NCBI RefSeq assembly: GCF_017353175.1
Contig: NZ_JAFMYW010000004.1
Span: 372,001 to 436,000 of the forward strand
Direction of reading: 5' to 3'
Source: Fibrella forsythiae
GTDB taxonomy: Bacteria > Bacteroidota > Bacteroidia > Cytophagales > Spirosomataceae
DNA length: 64,000 nt
The position numbers and the translations under genes were made by a program. The notes under the pieces are model-generated. The model was not told the DNA's origin. It did not search any database and saw only the letters and a program-made list of their open reading frames with translations. Each line of letters starts with the position of its first letter. The first letter of the stretch is position 1. Shown here one piece after another: positions 16,269-24,809 of the stretch.

Positions 16269-16940
16269 ATGGTGGGCAGATCGAGTACTGACTATAAAAT
16301 GCTCAAGGAACTGGTTCGCCGGGGAGAAGGGCATTCGCTTGAGTTTAAACTCAAGACAAATCATCCCGAAAAAATTGTTCGGGAAATCGTAGCGTTCGCC
16401 AATACAGACGGCGGCACGCTCCTGATCGGTGTCGGCGATGATGGTACCATTCCGGGCCTCAAATACGCCGACGAAGACGAGTATCTGCTCGTTCGGGCCA
16501 TCGAGAAATTCTGCTTTCCGGCTATCCAGTACACTCTCGAACGCATTCCGCTCCACGACGAGCGTGAGGTGTTGCTGTTCCGGATTCCGCGCAGCCCGAA
16601 CCGCCCCCACTATGTACTTCCCGACCCGGCCGACCCCGAGAACCGGAAGGTTTATGTGCGTGTGGCCGACAAATCGGTGCAGGCCAGCAAAGAGGTGCGG
16701 GAGATCATGAAAGGTGAACGGGCCGACCGAAACGTGCGCTTTACCTACGGCGACAAAGAGCGGGTGTTAATGAACCATCTCGGCCAGAACACCTCCATCA
16801 CGGTCGATGCCTTTGCCATGCTGGCCAACATCCCCCGGAAGATCGCCTCCCGAACGCTTGTGCTTCTGGTGCTGGCCAACGTACTGGATATTCACCCCAG
16901 CGACGTCATGGATAAATATACTACGAAGTTGGTGCTGTAG
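16269..16940 (+). CDS. AlbA_2/Schlafen-type ATP-binding domain protein
   Basis: A 223-residue protein with an N-terminal AlbA_2 (Schlafen AAA_4-like, divergent AAA) domain: EGHSLEFKLKTNHPEKIVREIVAFANTDGGTLLIGVGDDG is the family hallmark. A basic linker and a C-terminal segment (LMNHLGQNTSITVDAFAMLANIPRKIASRTLVLLVLANVL) resembling a winged helix follow. Such proteins are usually considered nucleic-acid-binding regulators. A TACATTTAG stretch about 30 bases upstream is a possible -7 element. It is divergent from crtZ and convergent with the VWA-like lipoprotein, ending 7 bases from its stop. Confidence 0.85.
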   Translation: MVGRSSTDYKMLKELVRRGEGHSLEFKLKTNHPEKIVREIVAFANTDGGTLLIGVGDDGTIPGLKYADEDEYLLVRAIEKFCFPAIQYTLERIPLHDEREVLLFRIPRSPNRPHYVLPDPADPENRKVYVRVADKSVQASKEVREIMKGERADRNVRFTYGDKERVLMNHLGQNTSITVDAFAMLANIPRKIASRTLVLLVLANVLDIHPSDVMDKYTTKLVL

Positions 16941-16946
16941 TATTCG

Positions 16947-17723
16947 TTACTCTACCACCTCGGCGGCGCCCATTGTGTCGAAAAGGGTATGCCAGTACCG
17001 GGTAACGGTAGGGTTGTTTTCTTTGGCCGATGCCGTAGCAGCAAAGGGTAATACCAGCCGGATCGTGGGCGAACCAATCACGTATTGGGCCGATAATTTC
17101 TTGGCGTCGGTTTTGGCCCATTCGTCGGCCTGTTCGTTGCTGGCGGGGGGCGTTTTGTGAAAATCGCGGCGGCCGGGAGCGTTCATGCTTTCGACCATAT
17201 CGCTCAGGTAGTAGGCACGCACCTGCTTACCTGATTCATCGGCCCGGGCCAGCACGTCGAGGCTACCCCACAGATCGGTATGCTGGTTGGAGAGATCAGT
17301 GTTGGGCTGGTCGAGCTTGGTCAGCACCTGCCGCTGCAGGGTGGTCTGCTCGCGGGTGAGTTGCAGTTCGTAGTCCGACTGGGCGGCTTCGCGATCGGTG
17401 GGGCTGGCTCCTTCCGAGTCGGGGAGTTGGGTACGGGCCGTCAGCGAGAGCGCGCGGGCTTTGGCCGTATTATCGTGCACGTAATACACCACCACCTTAT
17501 CACCCTTCTGATGCACATTTTCGGCAATGGCTTCCCGAATGACGCGTTCATAGGTTGCCCGTGCTTCTGACAGGCTGTTGTTACTCAAGCTTTTGTCGAT
17601 AAAGAACAGCGTGTAGCTTGGCTCGTCGGCAACCGCCCGGGTACGTTCCTTTTTGTCGGAACAAGCTGTTAGAAAGAGCAGGAGCAAAAAGATGATACGA
17701 GGCATAGGCAGCGTCTTATTCAT
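16947..17723 (-). CDS. VWA-like lipoprotein
   Basis: A 258-residue lipoprotein: MNKTLPMPRIIFLLLLFLTACS gives lipobox LTAC with Cys21. Next comes YTLFFIDKSLSNNS, which has the DxSxS pattern of a VWA MIDAS, a DKVVVYYVHD strand, and TDLWGSLDVLARA and VRAYYLSDMVES, which fit the MIDAS threonine and a late VWA strand. This suggests a VWA domain about 40-215 binding a metal and a protein partner; it is inference from motif order. ATG at 17723 was chosen because the lipoprotein signal starts there. A 13-bp hairpin covers the sequence directly upstream of this start. Confidence 0.75.
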   Translation of the reverse strand: MNKTLPMPRIIFLLLLFLTACSDKKERTRAVADEPSYTLFFIDKSLSNNSLSEARATYERVIREAIAENVHQKGDKVVVYYVHDNTAKARALSLTARTQLPDSEGASPTDREAAQSDYELQLTREQTTLQRQVLTKLDQPNTDLSNQHTDLWGSLDVLARADESGKQVRAYYLSDMVESMNAPGRRDFHKTPPASNEQADEWAKTDAKKLSAQYVIGSPTIRLVLPFAATASAKENNPTVTRYWHTLFDTMGAAEVVE

Positions 17724-17756
17724 AAACCTATAAGGTTTTAGACACCTTATAGGTTT
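17724..17756 (-). promoter_or_regulatory. 13-bp hairpin sequestering the start region of the VWA-like lipoprotein
   Basis: AAACCTATAAGGT (17724-17736) and ACCTTATAGGTTT (17744-17756) are exact complements around a 7-base loop. The element encodes the last residues of the upstream membrane protein (stop at 17728) and ends one base before the ATG of the lipoprotein. In the joint mRNA it would fold right before the start codon and could couple or restrain translation. Confidence 0.65.
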
Positions 17757-18750
17757 GCCTGCCACGCAGAAAACGCAGGGCGGCCAGAAAACCCAGCGCA
17801 CTGAACATCAGATTGACCACCGTAATAACGGCGTGCGAAAACGTGGCCCAGACCGTGCCCGCCAGAATAGGCAACCCGTAGGCCACCAACCCACGACTTG
17901 CCAGAAAATGATACGAACCAATGCTCGCCTGCGTAGGAATGGTCAGGCTACCGAGGGAGGTCAGGGCAAAAACGGTTAACGCTGCCGAGTTGGGCAGTGT
18001 TTCGGTGACAGGTAAAGCACGGAAAAGAGCCGTCAGCACTACCAGCGATAGGCTGTGAATGAAAAATGTGGTCAGCCAGTACAGCGATGGGCTATCCACG
18101 ATCCGGATACTCAGTAGCCCGCGCCGGAAACCATTGACCCGTTCGCGCACCTTGAAACGCGTGGACAGTCGTTGCACTGAGGCTCGCTTCGCCAGAGTTT
18201 TCAGTCCCCGGATTCCAAGGAAGACAGACAAAAAAAAGGCTATGGCAACGCCTATCCATTGCCCTGTTGTCATAGCCAGTAACCAGGCTGGTGGTTGCAT
18301 ATACTGGCGTACGTAAGCCAACAACCGGCCCGATTCGAGCAGGATAGTCAGGGTCAGAAGCACAGCCGTTGCCAGCAGATCGACCAATCGTTCGGTAATA
18401 ATCGAGCCTACGCTTTCTGTGATCGGTACTTTGTCGCTTCGTTGAAGCAGCGTGCAGCGAAGCAACTCACCCGAACCCGGAATAATCAGGCCCGAGGCGC
18501 TGCCCGCCAACATAGCCGACATGGCCCGCCCTGTCGAGGGGGTATAGCCGAGGCCCTGTAGCAACATCCGCCAGCGAACGGCGCGTAGTAACGTCTGAAG
18601 GCCCATAACCAGCGCGGTAACGGTGATCCAGAGGGGCGATGCTTTGTAGAGTTGATCGAGCAGGCTGGCCAGGGGCATTCCCCGTAGCGCGTAGGCCAGC
18701 AATGCAAACGCCAAAACGATGGGCAAAAGCTGTTTAAGCGTCTTTTTCAT
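17728..18750 (-). CDS. Lysylphosphatidylglycerol synthase TM region / UPF0104 family membrane protein
   Basis: A 340-residue polytopic membrane protein with about seven to eight helices. It shows family features: LYKASPLWITVTALVMGLQTLLRAVRW, GRAMSAMLAGSASGLIIPGSGELLR, ITERLVDLLATAVLL and LGSLTIPTQASIGSYHF near the C-terminus. UPF0104/LPG_synthase_TM proteins are flippase-like membrane domains, in some cases moving aminoacylated or glycosylated lipids. No synthase domain is attached. ATG 18750 is preferred to GTG 18771. Four bases separate its stop from the lipoprotein start, so the two form an operon. Confidence 0.85.
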   Translation of the reverse strand: MKKTLKQLLPIVLAFALLAYALRGMPLASLLDQLYKASPLWITVTALVMGLQTLLRAVRWRMLLQGLGYTPSTGRAMSAMLAGSASGLIIPGSGELLRCTLLQRSDKVPITESVGSIITERLVDLLATAVLLTLTILLESGRLLAYVRQYMQPPAWLLAMTTGQWIGVAIAFFLSVFLGIRGLKTLAKRASVQRLSTRFKVRERVNGFRRGLLSIRIVDSPSLYWLTTFFIHSLSLVVLTALFRALPVTETLPNSAALTVFALTSLGSLTIPTQASIGSYHFLASRGLVAYGLPILAGTVWATFSHAVITVVNLMFSALGFLAALRFLRGRQTYKVSKTL

Positions 18751-19002
18751 GGAGACAGATTGAGTTGGCACAGCCTTTGATGCGGGGACATTATAACCGG
18801 CTTAAGGGGTCGAAAATAACAGGTCGACTGGAATCCCCTACCGCCAAAATTGGTAAATTTGTCTGATTAGGCTACACTGTTAACAGGCCATGTCCTCATT
18901 AAGTGATCAGTAAACCACACTGGCATTTAGCGTAACCAGGGCTTGATGAGTAATTAACAGTGCAGTGGAATGCAATTTTAGTGCCCGACCCATACTGAAC
19001 TA

Positions 19003-21126
19003 ATGAGTAAAAAAGGCAAAAAACCAGCCGATTCTCCGGCGACTGAACGTCCACGTCCTATCGCGTCTACTGTGGCGCCGCCTCCAGCGCGGTCTGCTCC
19101 TGTAACTTCGGCCTCTTCTCCACCTACGGCACCACCCAAACCAACGCAAGCCGCCCCTCCCGATGCGCTAATCTGGTTCGATAAGCGTGTAAAAATTACG
19201 CTGGGTGTGTTTGTGGGCATTTTTTTACTCTTTGTGCTCTTCAAATGGCACTATATATCGCTGCCCGCCTGGAACGAAATTCTGCCAGATGGTGGCCCTG
19301 CTAAACGCGGCTTGGTAGCTGGTACACCAAAACGTATTCGAATGGACGATTATGCCGTGGGAGCTCCCTGGATTTTGTCTAACGCCAATACCGGGTTTAA
19401 AACCGAAAACGAAGCAGTTGGCGGCCTGAAAACACCCCTTCTAACGTTACCGGTAAAGCATCCGATTATAATTTTCAAAATAGGCTATTGGGGCTTTATG
19501 TTTCTCGATGTAGAGCGTGGGTACTCCTGGATGTATAACAGTAGCCCGCTCATTTTGCTGTTGGGTACGTTTTTGTTCTTTTTACTGGTTTCCAAAAACC
19601 AATACTGGCTTTCACTGACAGGAGCGCTTACATTATTTCTATCGTCGGGCACAGTACGGTGGTCATTCATTCCGTCTTCGATGATTGGTTATTGTGGGCT
19701 GGCATTTGTAGGGGCAGTATATCTACTTCGCAGCACGAATCCCAAAGTGTATATTCCCGTTGCCTTCGGGCTTATCTGGATTATCGTTTCATTCGCCATC
19801 ACCCTTTACCCTCCTTACCAGATCCCGATGGCTTACCTCTTCATCTTTCTGCTAATTGGGTACGTCCTTAATGAACGAAAACTGGTGTTCCCCCCCAAAT
19901 CAGTACTCGTTAAACTTATCAGTCTGGCAGGAGCACTGTTAGTAGCCGGTTTTGTAGCCTATCTATTCAAGAGTGACGTTGATGAGACAGTTAAAGCCGT
20001 GAGCGGTACGGTGTATCCTGGCAAGCGCAGTGAAACAGGCGGTACAGGCTTTATTGCCAACTGGTATTCAGAATACTACAGTTGGTTTTTTGACGATCAG
20101 CAATTCCCGAAAGGCTGGTTGAACATCTGCGAACTATCTCATTACCTGAACTTTGTTCCTGTCGTTAGTCCGTTGGCAATTGCACTATTTGCCTTCACCC
20201 GCCGCATTGACTGGATGCTGGTTGGCGCGATGGCTTTTGTGGTGTTGATGTGGCTCTGGATGGAAGTAGGTTATCCGGAAGCCATCGCCAAAGCTACGCT
20301 GATGAGTATGGTGCCTACCCGGCGCGGCCAGATTCCGATGGGTGTAGGAGGTATCGTGTTGCTGTTTCTCTACCTCGCCGCCCTTCGCAACGTGAGTCTT
20401 AGCGACCTCAAACAGGCTATTCCCGTCTGGTTTACGCCTGTAGCCATCGTTGGTATCGTGGCTTTCGTTGTTTATACAGCCTACGTGAACATCAATGATG
20501 CAGAGGGCATGCTTCGGACAGACCAGACGTTTATGCCAGTGCTATTCTTCATCCTGATGAATGGGCTTCTGCTATTTTCGCTAAATATTCGGTATCGCAT
20601 GGCGCTGTTCTGTGGCGGCATTATTCTGTTCCTGCTGCCGAACCTGAAGGCTAACCCCCTGTCGAAAGGACTTACGCCACTGACGGAGAACCTTGTTTAC
20701 CAGAACGTAAAAACGTTGGTCGATAAAGACCCCGACGCCCGCTGGATTGTCAACGGTAGTCAGTTCGTCACCTACATGGTAACGGCAACTGGCGCGAAAC
20801 AGATTACGGGCGTGAAGTACATTCCGAATCGCAAGCAGATTTTCAGCGTGCTGGACCCTACTATGAAGCGCGATTCGGCCTATAACCGCTACGCCCACGT
20901 AACGTTCCAGACGTACATCAACGGCGCGCAGGGCGACACCACGATCCTGGCCCAGCAGTATGAAGACGGGTACGTAATTGCAGGAGATCCGTGTTCGCCG
21001 AAGTTCAAAAAACTGAACGTCAAATACATGCTCTACGACCACGCGCCGCAGATTCCGTATGAGGTACGTTGCATGAAGAAAGCCGTTGAACTGGGATCAA
21101 TGACCATCTACGAACGAATCGACTAA
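19003..21126 (+). CDS. Large polytopic membrane protein, possible GT-C-like glycosyltransferase
   Basis: A 707-residue protein with a cytoplasmic Pro/Ala/Ser-rich N-terminus (about residues 1-60), a first membrane segment at 65-83, and a run of about 12 further helices to about residue 555, followed by a soluble C-terminal domain. The first large outer loop contains MDDYAVGAPWIL; an acidic pair in this loop is typical of GT-C enzymes, which use polyprenol-linked donors. The next genes encode a polyprenol-phosphate type GT2 and DUF2304, which supports a role in glycosylation at the membrane. The assignment is inference; no enzyme family was recognised with confidence. Confidence 0.75.
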   Translation: MSKKGKKPADSPATERPRPIASTVAPPPARSAPVTSASSPPTAPPKPTQAAPPDALIWFDKRVKITLGVFVGIFLLFVLFKWHYISLPAWNEILPDGGPAKRGLVAGTPKRIRMDDYAVGAPWILSNANTGFKTENEAVGGLKTPLLTLPVKHPIIIFKIGYWGFMFLDVERGYSWMYNSSPLILLLGTFLFFLLVSKNQYWLSLTGALTLFLSSGTVRWSFIPSSMIGYCGLAFVGAVYLLRSTNPKVYIPVAFGLIWIIVSFAITLYPPYQIPMAYLFIFLLIGYVLNERKLVFPPKSVLVKLISLAGALLVAGFVAYLFKSDVDETVKAVSGTVYPGKRSETGGTGFIANWYSEYYSWFFDDQQFPKGWLNICELSHYLNFVPVVSPLAIALFAFTRRIDWMLVGAMAFVVLMWLWMEVGYPEAIAKATLMSMVPTRRGQIPMGVGGIVLLFLYLAALRNVSLSDLKQAIPVWFTPVAIVGIVAFVVYTAYVNINDAEGMLRTDQTFMPVLFFILMNGLLLFSLNIRYRMALFCGGIILFLLPNLKANPLSKGLTPLTENLVYQNVKTLVDKDPDARWIVNGSQFVTYMVTATGAKQITGVKYIPNRKQIFSVLDPTMKRDSAYNRYAHVTFQTYINGAQGDTTILAQQYEDGYVIAGDPCSPKFKKLNVKYMLYDHAPQIPYEVRCMKKAVELGSMTIYERID

Positions 21127-21132
21127 AACGAT

Positions 21133-21214
21133 TTTACTGTTTACCGTTGCGCTGCTAGTCAGCCACAAGGTTCATCAGCGGAGCAACGGTAAATAGCAAA
21201 CTGTAAACAGTAAA
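21133..21214. repeat. Intergenic inverted repeat, GTTTACTG arms and GTTGC apex
   Basis: TTTACTGTTTAC (21133-21144) pairs with GTAAACAGTAAA (21203-21214), and the inner CGTTGCGCTGCT (21145-21156) with about 21177-21188. The right side carries an extra copy of the arm unit. It fills the 94-base gap between two plus-strand genes of the polysaccharide region. Confidence 0.75.
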
Positions 21215-21220
21215 CTGATT

Positions 21221-21946
21221 TTGAAGATTCTCATCGTCATACCATGTTTCAACGAGCAGGCTGCTATTGCTGAGGTAGTGCGCACGATTCAGCGGACAAC
21301 CCGCCAGCAGGGCTTCGATGCCGACGTGCTGGTGGTAAACGATTGCTCGACCGATAAGTCGATCCAGATCATCCGGACGCTGGGCTGCCTATACCTCGAC
21401 TTGCCGGTGAATCTGGGCATTGGCGGGGCCATGCACGCGGGCTACAAGTATGCCTATCGGCACGGCTACGATGTGGCCGTTCAGATGGATGGCGATGGTC
21501 AGCATCCGGCCAATGAACTGTCGAAGATTCTGACGCCGCTGTTGCAGGATAAGGCAGACGTGGTGATTGGCTCACGTTTTATCACAGGTGAAGGGTTTCA
21601 ATCGTCGCTGACCCGACGGCTGGGTATCAAATATTTCCGCTGGCTAAATCAGTTTTTGATCGGGCAAACGATTCACGACAGCACGTCGGGTTTCCGGGCA
21701 TTCAACCGAAAAACACTGGCCGTTGTCGAGCGTTATTATCCCGACGAATACCCTGAACCAGAAGCTATTGTGCAGTTTGGCCTATATGGGTTACGCATGA
21801 TGGAAGTGCCAGTACTGATGCAGGAACGGCAGGGTGGTGTATCGAGCATCAACAGCAGCCGCGCCGTTTACTACATGGCTAAAGTATCGCTCGGCATTCT
21901 GTTCATTTACCTGCGTTTGCGGGGAAAGGGACTGAAGGCAGTTTAA
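21221..21946 (+). CDS. Glycosyltransferase family 2, dolichol-phosphate mannosyltransferase-like
   Basis: A 241-residue GT2 enzyme with TTG start (21221): KILIVIPCFNEQAAIAEVV, VLVVNDCSTDKS, LPVNLGIGGAMHAGYKYA and QMDGDGQHPANEL (the DxD region). The order and the DGDGQHP motif fit the DPM1/polyprenyl-phosphate glycosyltransferase branch, which loads a sugar onto a lipid phosphate. No strong membrane segments are present. A DUF2304 gene follows, the usual partner of this type. Confidence 0.88.
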   Translation: MKILIVIPCFNEQAAIAEVVRTIQRTTRQQGFDADVLVVNDCSTDKSIQIIRTLGCLYLDLPVNLGIGGAMHAGYKYAYRHGYDVAVQMDGDGQHPANELSKILTPLLQDKADVVIGSRFITGEGFQSSLTRRLGIKYFRWLNQFLIGQTIHDSTSGFRAFNRKTLAVVERYYPDEYPEPEAIVQFGLYGLRMMEVPVLMQERQGGVSSINSSRAVYYMAKVSLGILFIYLRLRGKGLKAV

Positions 21947-21947
21947 C

Positions 21948-22050
21948 AAGTTTACAGCTTTCTGTTTACTGCGGTCCGCCGCTGCGGTGCCCTGCACAAG
22001 CCTGCATCTTTGGAGAAGCAACGTAACAGAAAACTGTAAACAGTAAACTT
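21948..22050. repeat. Intergenic inverted repeat, GTTTACAG arms
   Basis: The left arm 21948-21970 (AAGTTTACAGCTTTCTGTTTACT) pairs with 22021-22050, which carries an extra GTTTACTG unit. The interior contains GAAGCAACGTAAC, a remnant of the GTTGC apex. It lies between two plus-strand genes. Same family as 21133-21214. Confidence 0.7.
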
Positions 22051-22057
22051 TTTAAAA

Positions 22058-22456
22058 ATGGGAGGTCTATCATTTGTCATTCAGCTAGTCAGCATAGTCG
22101 GCGCGTCGATCTTCATGATCATGATCTTCCGGCTGATCATCAAAGGGCGGCTGCGTGAAGAGTATTCCATCGTCTGGATTCTCTGCACGCTGATCCTGAT
22201 CGTGTTTTCGATCTGGCGGAAAGGGCTGGAACAGATTTCGCTCTGGCTAGGCGTTTATTACCCGCCATCGCTAATCTTTCTGGCGGCCATATTCGCCATT
22301 ATTGTGTTCCTGGTTCACCTCTCAGTGGTCAATTCCAAGCTGCAAAGTCAGATCAAAACGCTGACACACGAAATGGCCTACCTCAAACAGGCGCTTCAGC
22401 AAGTAGAACTTAATGCTAAAGCACCGACAACTGAAACGGTTGAGGAAGTTGAGTGA
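22058..22456 (+). CDS. DUF2304 domain membrane protein
   Basis: A 132-residue protein with three membrane helices: residues 5-26, 38-56 and 68-90, then a coiled-coil tail (LQSQIKTLTHEMAYLKQALQQVE). The pattern IIKGRLREEYSIVWIL between helices one and two is the DUF2304 hallmark. DUF2304 proteins commonly sit beside GT2 enzymes and are thought to help membrane transfer of lipid-linked sugars. Its stop overlaps the GTG start of the next glycosyltransferase by 4 bases. Confidence 0.88.
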   Translation: MGGLSFVIQLVSIVGASIFMIMIFRLIIKGRLREEYSIVWILCTLILIVFSIWRKGLEQISLWLGVYYPPSLIFLAAIFAIIVFLVHLSVVNSKLQSQIKTLTHEMAYLKQALQQVELNAKAPTTETVEEVE

Positions 22457-23505
22457 TAAATGTACCTATTGTGCCCATCGATCTGACAATCATCATTGTT
22501 TCCTACGCTAGTCTGACTGACCTGCAACGGTGCCTGCCATCAATTCTGCGCCAACAGGTCTCGTTTAGGTTTCAGCTTGTTATTGTCGACAATCACGGGC
22601 AGGATGGGGTTGCTCCGTTTGTTAAACGGGATTACCCAGACATTATGTTGCTGTCAAATCCGGCCAATACAGGCTACGCCGGGGGTAATAACCTGGGACT
22701 AAGGCATAGTGAAGGGCAGTGGGTGCTGTTTCTTAACCCTGACACCGAGCTCCATACGGGGGTGTTGCAACAGCTATTCCAAACAGCGCAGGCCCATCCG
22801 CGGGCGCTGATCAACCCCAAGCTGGTTAATTCGGATATGGTGACTATCAATGCCTGTGGCAATCAGATGCAGTATACAGGTATCACCACCTGCCGTGGTC
22901 TGAACAAACCCAGTTCAACCTATACCGGATTGACCGCTGTACCTCTTCTATCGGGGGCTGCTCTCTTGGCTCCGACTGCCATTGTGCGCGAGTTGGGCGG
23001 GTTCGATGAAACTTATTTCATGTACTTCGAAGACGCCGATCTGTCGTTGCGAGCGAGGCTACAGGGTTTCTTATTGTTATGCGACCAAGAGGCAGTGATC
23101 ACACATTTTTACCGGCTTGGTATGAATCCAAACAAGTTCTACTACCTCGAACGCAACCGGCTGCTTACCCTCCGTAAAGTGCTGAGCCAACGTACCTGGC
23201 AGCAATTAATACCCGCCCTCCTGTTGACCGAACTGTTGACCTGGGGGTTTGCTCTACGTGGCCTAGCCTATCTGAAAAGCCGGTTCAGGACTTATAGATG
23301 GCTCTGGCATCACCGCCGGAGCATCGGGCAGCAGCATCTTGCTCTTCAACAGACCCGGCAGATAACCGACACACAGCTCATGGCGGGGGCTACCCTTAGT
23401 ATCCCATTCGAGCAACTGGTACCACCCCCAATAAGCCAGTTCGCCAGAGCAGTTCTCTCGCCTCTCTACCGGATTCTGAAGCCCCGTCAGATAGTTACCG
23501 ATTGA
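22453..23505 (+). CDS. Glycosyltransferase family 2, rhamnosyltransferase-like
   Basis: A 350-residue GT2 enzyme, GTG start overlapping the DUF2304 stop. Motifs are DLTIIIVSYASLTDLQRCLPSI, NPANTGYAGGNNLGLRHS, WVLFLNPDTEL (DxD equivalent) and FDETYFMYFEDADLSLRARL, the pattern of WbbL-type rhamnosyltransferases. The C-terminal region from about residue 250 has amphipathic helices that may touch the membrane. It probably adds a sugar during surface polysaccharide assembly. The 3' end overlaps the convergent GT4 gene by 19 bases. Confidence 0.88.
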   Translation: MINVPIVPIDLTIIIVSYASLTDLQRCLPSILRQQVSFRFQLVIVDNHGQDGVAPFVKRDYPDIMLLSNPANTGYAGGNNLGLRHSEGQWVLFLNPDTELHTGVLQQLFQTAQAHPRALINPKLVNSDMVTINACGNQMQYTGITTCRGLNKPSSTYTGLTAVPLLSGAALLAPTAIVRELGGFDETYFMYFEDADLSLRARLQGFLLLCDQEAVITHFYRLGMNPNKFYYLERNRLLTLRKVLSQRTWQQLIPALLLTELLTWGFALRGLAYLKSRFRTYRWLWHHRRSIGQQHLALQQTRQITDTQLMAGATLSIPFEQLVPPPISQFARAVLSPLYRILKPRQIVTD

Positions 23506-24668
23506 TGCATCAGCAGCTCGCAAAAATCGTGGGTGTTTTTATCCCAGGAAAATTCGTCAGCCCGCGCAATAGCTCCTGCCGACAGGTTGCGCCAATAGGA
23601 TTCATCGCCCAGTAGTTTTTTTAGCTGGCGCGCCAGATCGTCGATGTTACCAGGCTGGAAATACAAGCCCGACACACCATTCACGACGGTTTCGCCCGTG
23701 CCACCCGACCCCGTCACGACTGCCGGCGTGCCGCAGGCCATTGCCTCAACGGGAGCCAGCCCAAACGCTTCATTGTGGGCAGCATGCACAACCACCCGGC
23801 TACTGCCCAGCAGAGTCCGCAACTGATCGTTGGTAAAGTAGGTATCAATAATCGTCACTGACTCCTGGAGGCCCAACTCTTCGACCAGGTGTATCAGATT
23901 CGCTTTTTCTTCTCCTTTGCCTTTAATCACCAGAGTTGCCTGCTGAAATTGAGGATCTTGTTTCAACAGAGCCAGTGCACGAATGACCCAGTCAGCATTC
24001 TTGAACCTGGTCAACGTACCCATAATCACAATCTGGGGCAACCGCAGGAGTTCTGGATCATAGAAAACGTCATGACTGATACCGCAGTAAATCCGCGTCA
24101 GGGTCGCCCTGTTTGTGGTCGGGTACACACGCAGTAGCTCCTGCTTCGTGAAGTCAGAGATGGCTACCGTATGGTCTGTATGCGGGTAGAGCTGTTTTTC
24201 AATGAATTGAAGCAATGGCTTGAAAAGAATCAGTCCCCAGCGCATGTAGAAGGGCTTCACCGATTTGGTCCAGTCGGGATTGTAGATAAACGCGGATGGC
24301 TCGAAACAGTAAAAAACATGGAAGACCCTGGGATTAATGTATTTGTATAGCCACCCCCACCAAACTGCCGGAAAAGCGCCTGACACCACTATGTTCGCTC
24401 CGGTCTGGCGAATAGCCCGCTGAACCTTCCGGTAGATGAAGGGGAAAAAGAGCCAGAACCAGAGCGACGACGAAATGGGCCCTCCTACGTCGACGAACCG
24501 GACCCCTGCTTCTCTGGCAGTGGCCGTGATAGCCAGGTCAGAACGCGACGATATAACCGAAACATCCCACCCTTTCCGGGCCATCCGCTTACAGATTTCC
24601 AACAGCAGAATCGTTGACCCAACAGCCAGCGTAAGGTGAGGCTGGAGAAACGCAATTCGTTTATTCAT
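23487..24668 (-). CDS. Glycosyltransferase family 4
   Basis: A 393-residue GT-B enzyme. The N-terminal domain has LQPHLTLAVGSTILLLEICKRMARKGWDV; the C-terminal GT1 domain has VIMGTLTRFKNADWVIRALALL, LVIKGKGEEK and the donor-binding AHNEAFGLAPVEAMACGTPAVVTGSGGTGETV. A hydrophobic segment near residues 65-85 could anchor it to the membrane. ATG 24668 is chosen; an upstream extension to 24722 has no family match. Product linkage unknown. Confidence 0.9.
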   Translation of the reverse strand: MNKRIAFLQPHLTLAVGSTILLLEICKRMARKGWDVSVISSRSDLAITATAREAGVRFVDVGGPISSSLWFWLFFPFIYRKVQRAIRQTGANIVVSGAFPAVWWGWLYKYINPRVFHVFYCFEPSAFIYNPDWTKSVKPFYMRWGLILFKPLLQFIEKQLYPHTDHTVAISDFTKQELLRVYPTTNRATLTRIYCGISHDVFYDPELLRLPQIVIMGTLTRFKNADWVIRALALLKQDPQFQQATLVIKGKGEEKANLIHLVEELGLQESVTIIDTYFTNDQLRTLLGSSRVVVHAAHNEAFGLAPVEAMACGTPAVVTGSGGTGETVVNGVSGLYFQPGNIDDLARQLKKLLGDESYWRNLSAGAIARADEFSWDKNTHDFCELLMHQSVTI

Positions 24669-24809
24669 AGTAAGCAAAGCATCAACATTGTGCGTATGGA
24701 ACTGAAAGTAACTGGCGTACAAACACCGTATTTGTCAAGTAGGAACCTTGCCGTTTTCCACCTAACCATCGATAAATAAGGTCGTAAAAAATGGCCAATC
24801 CATTTAACC

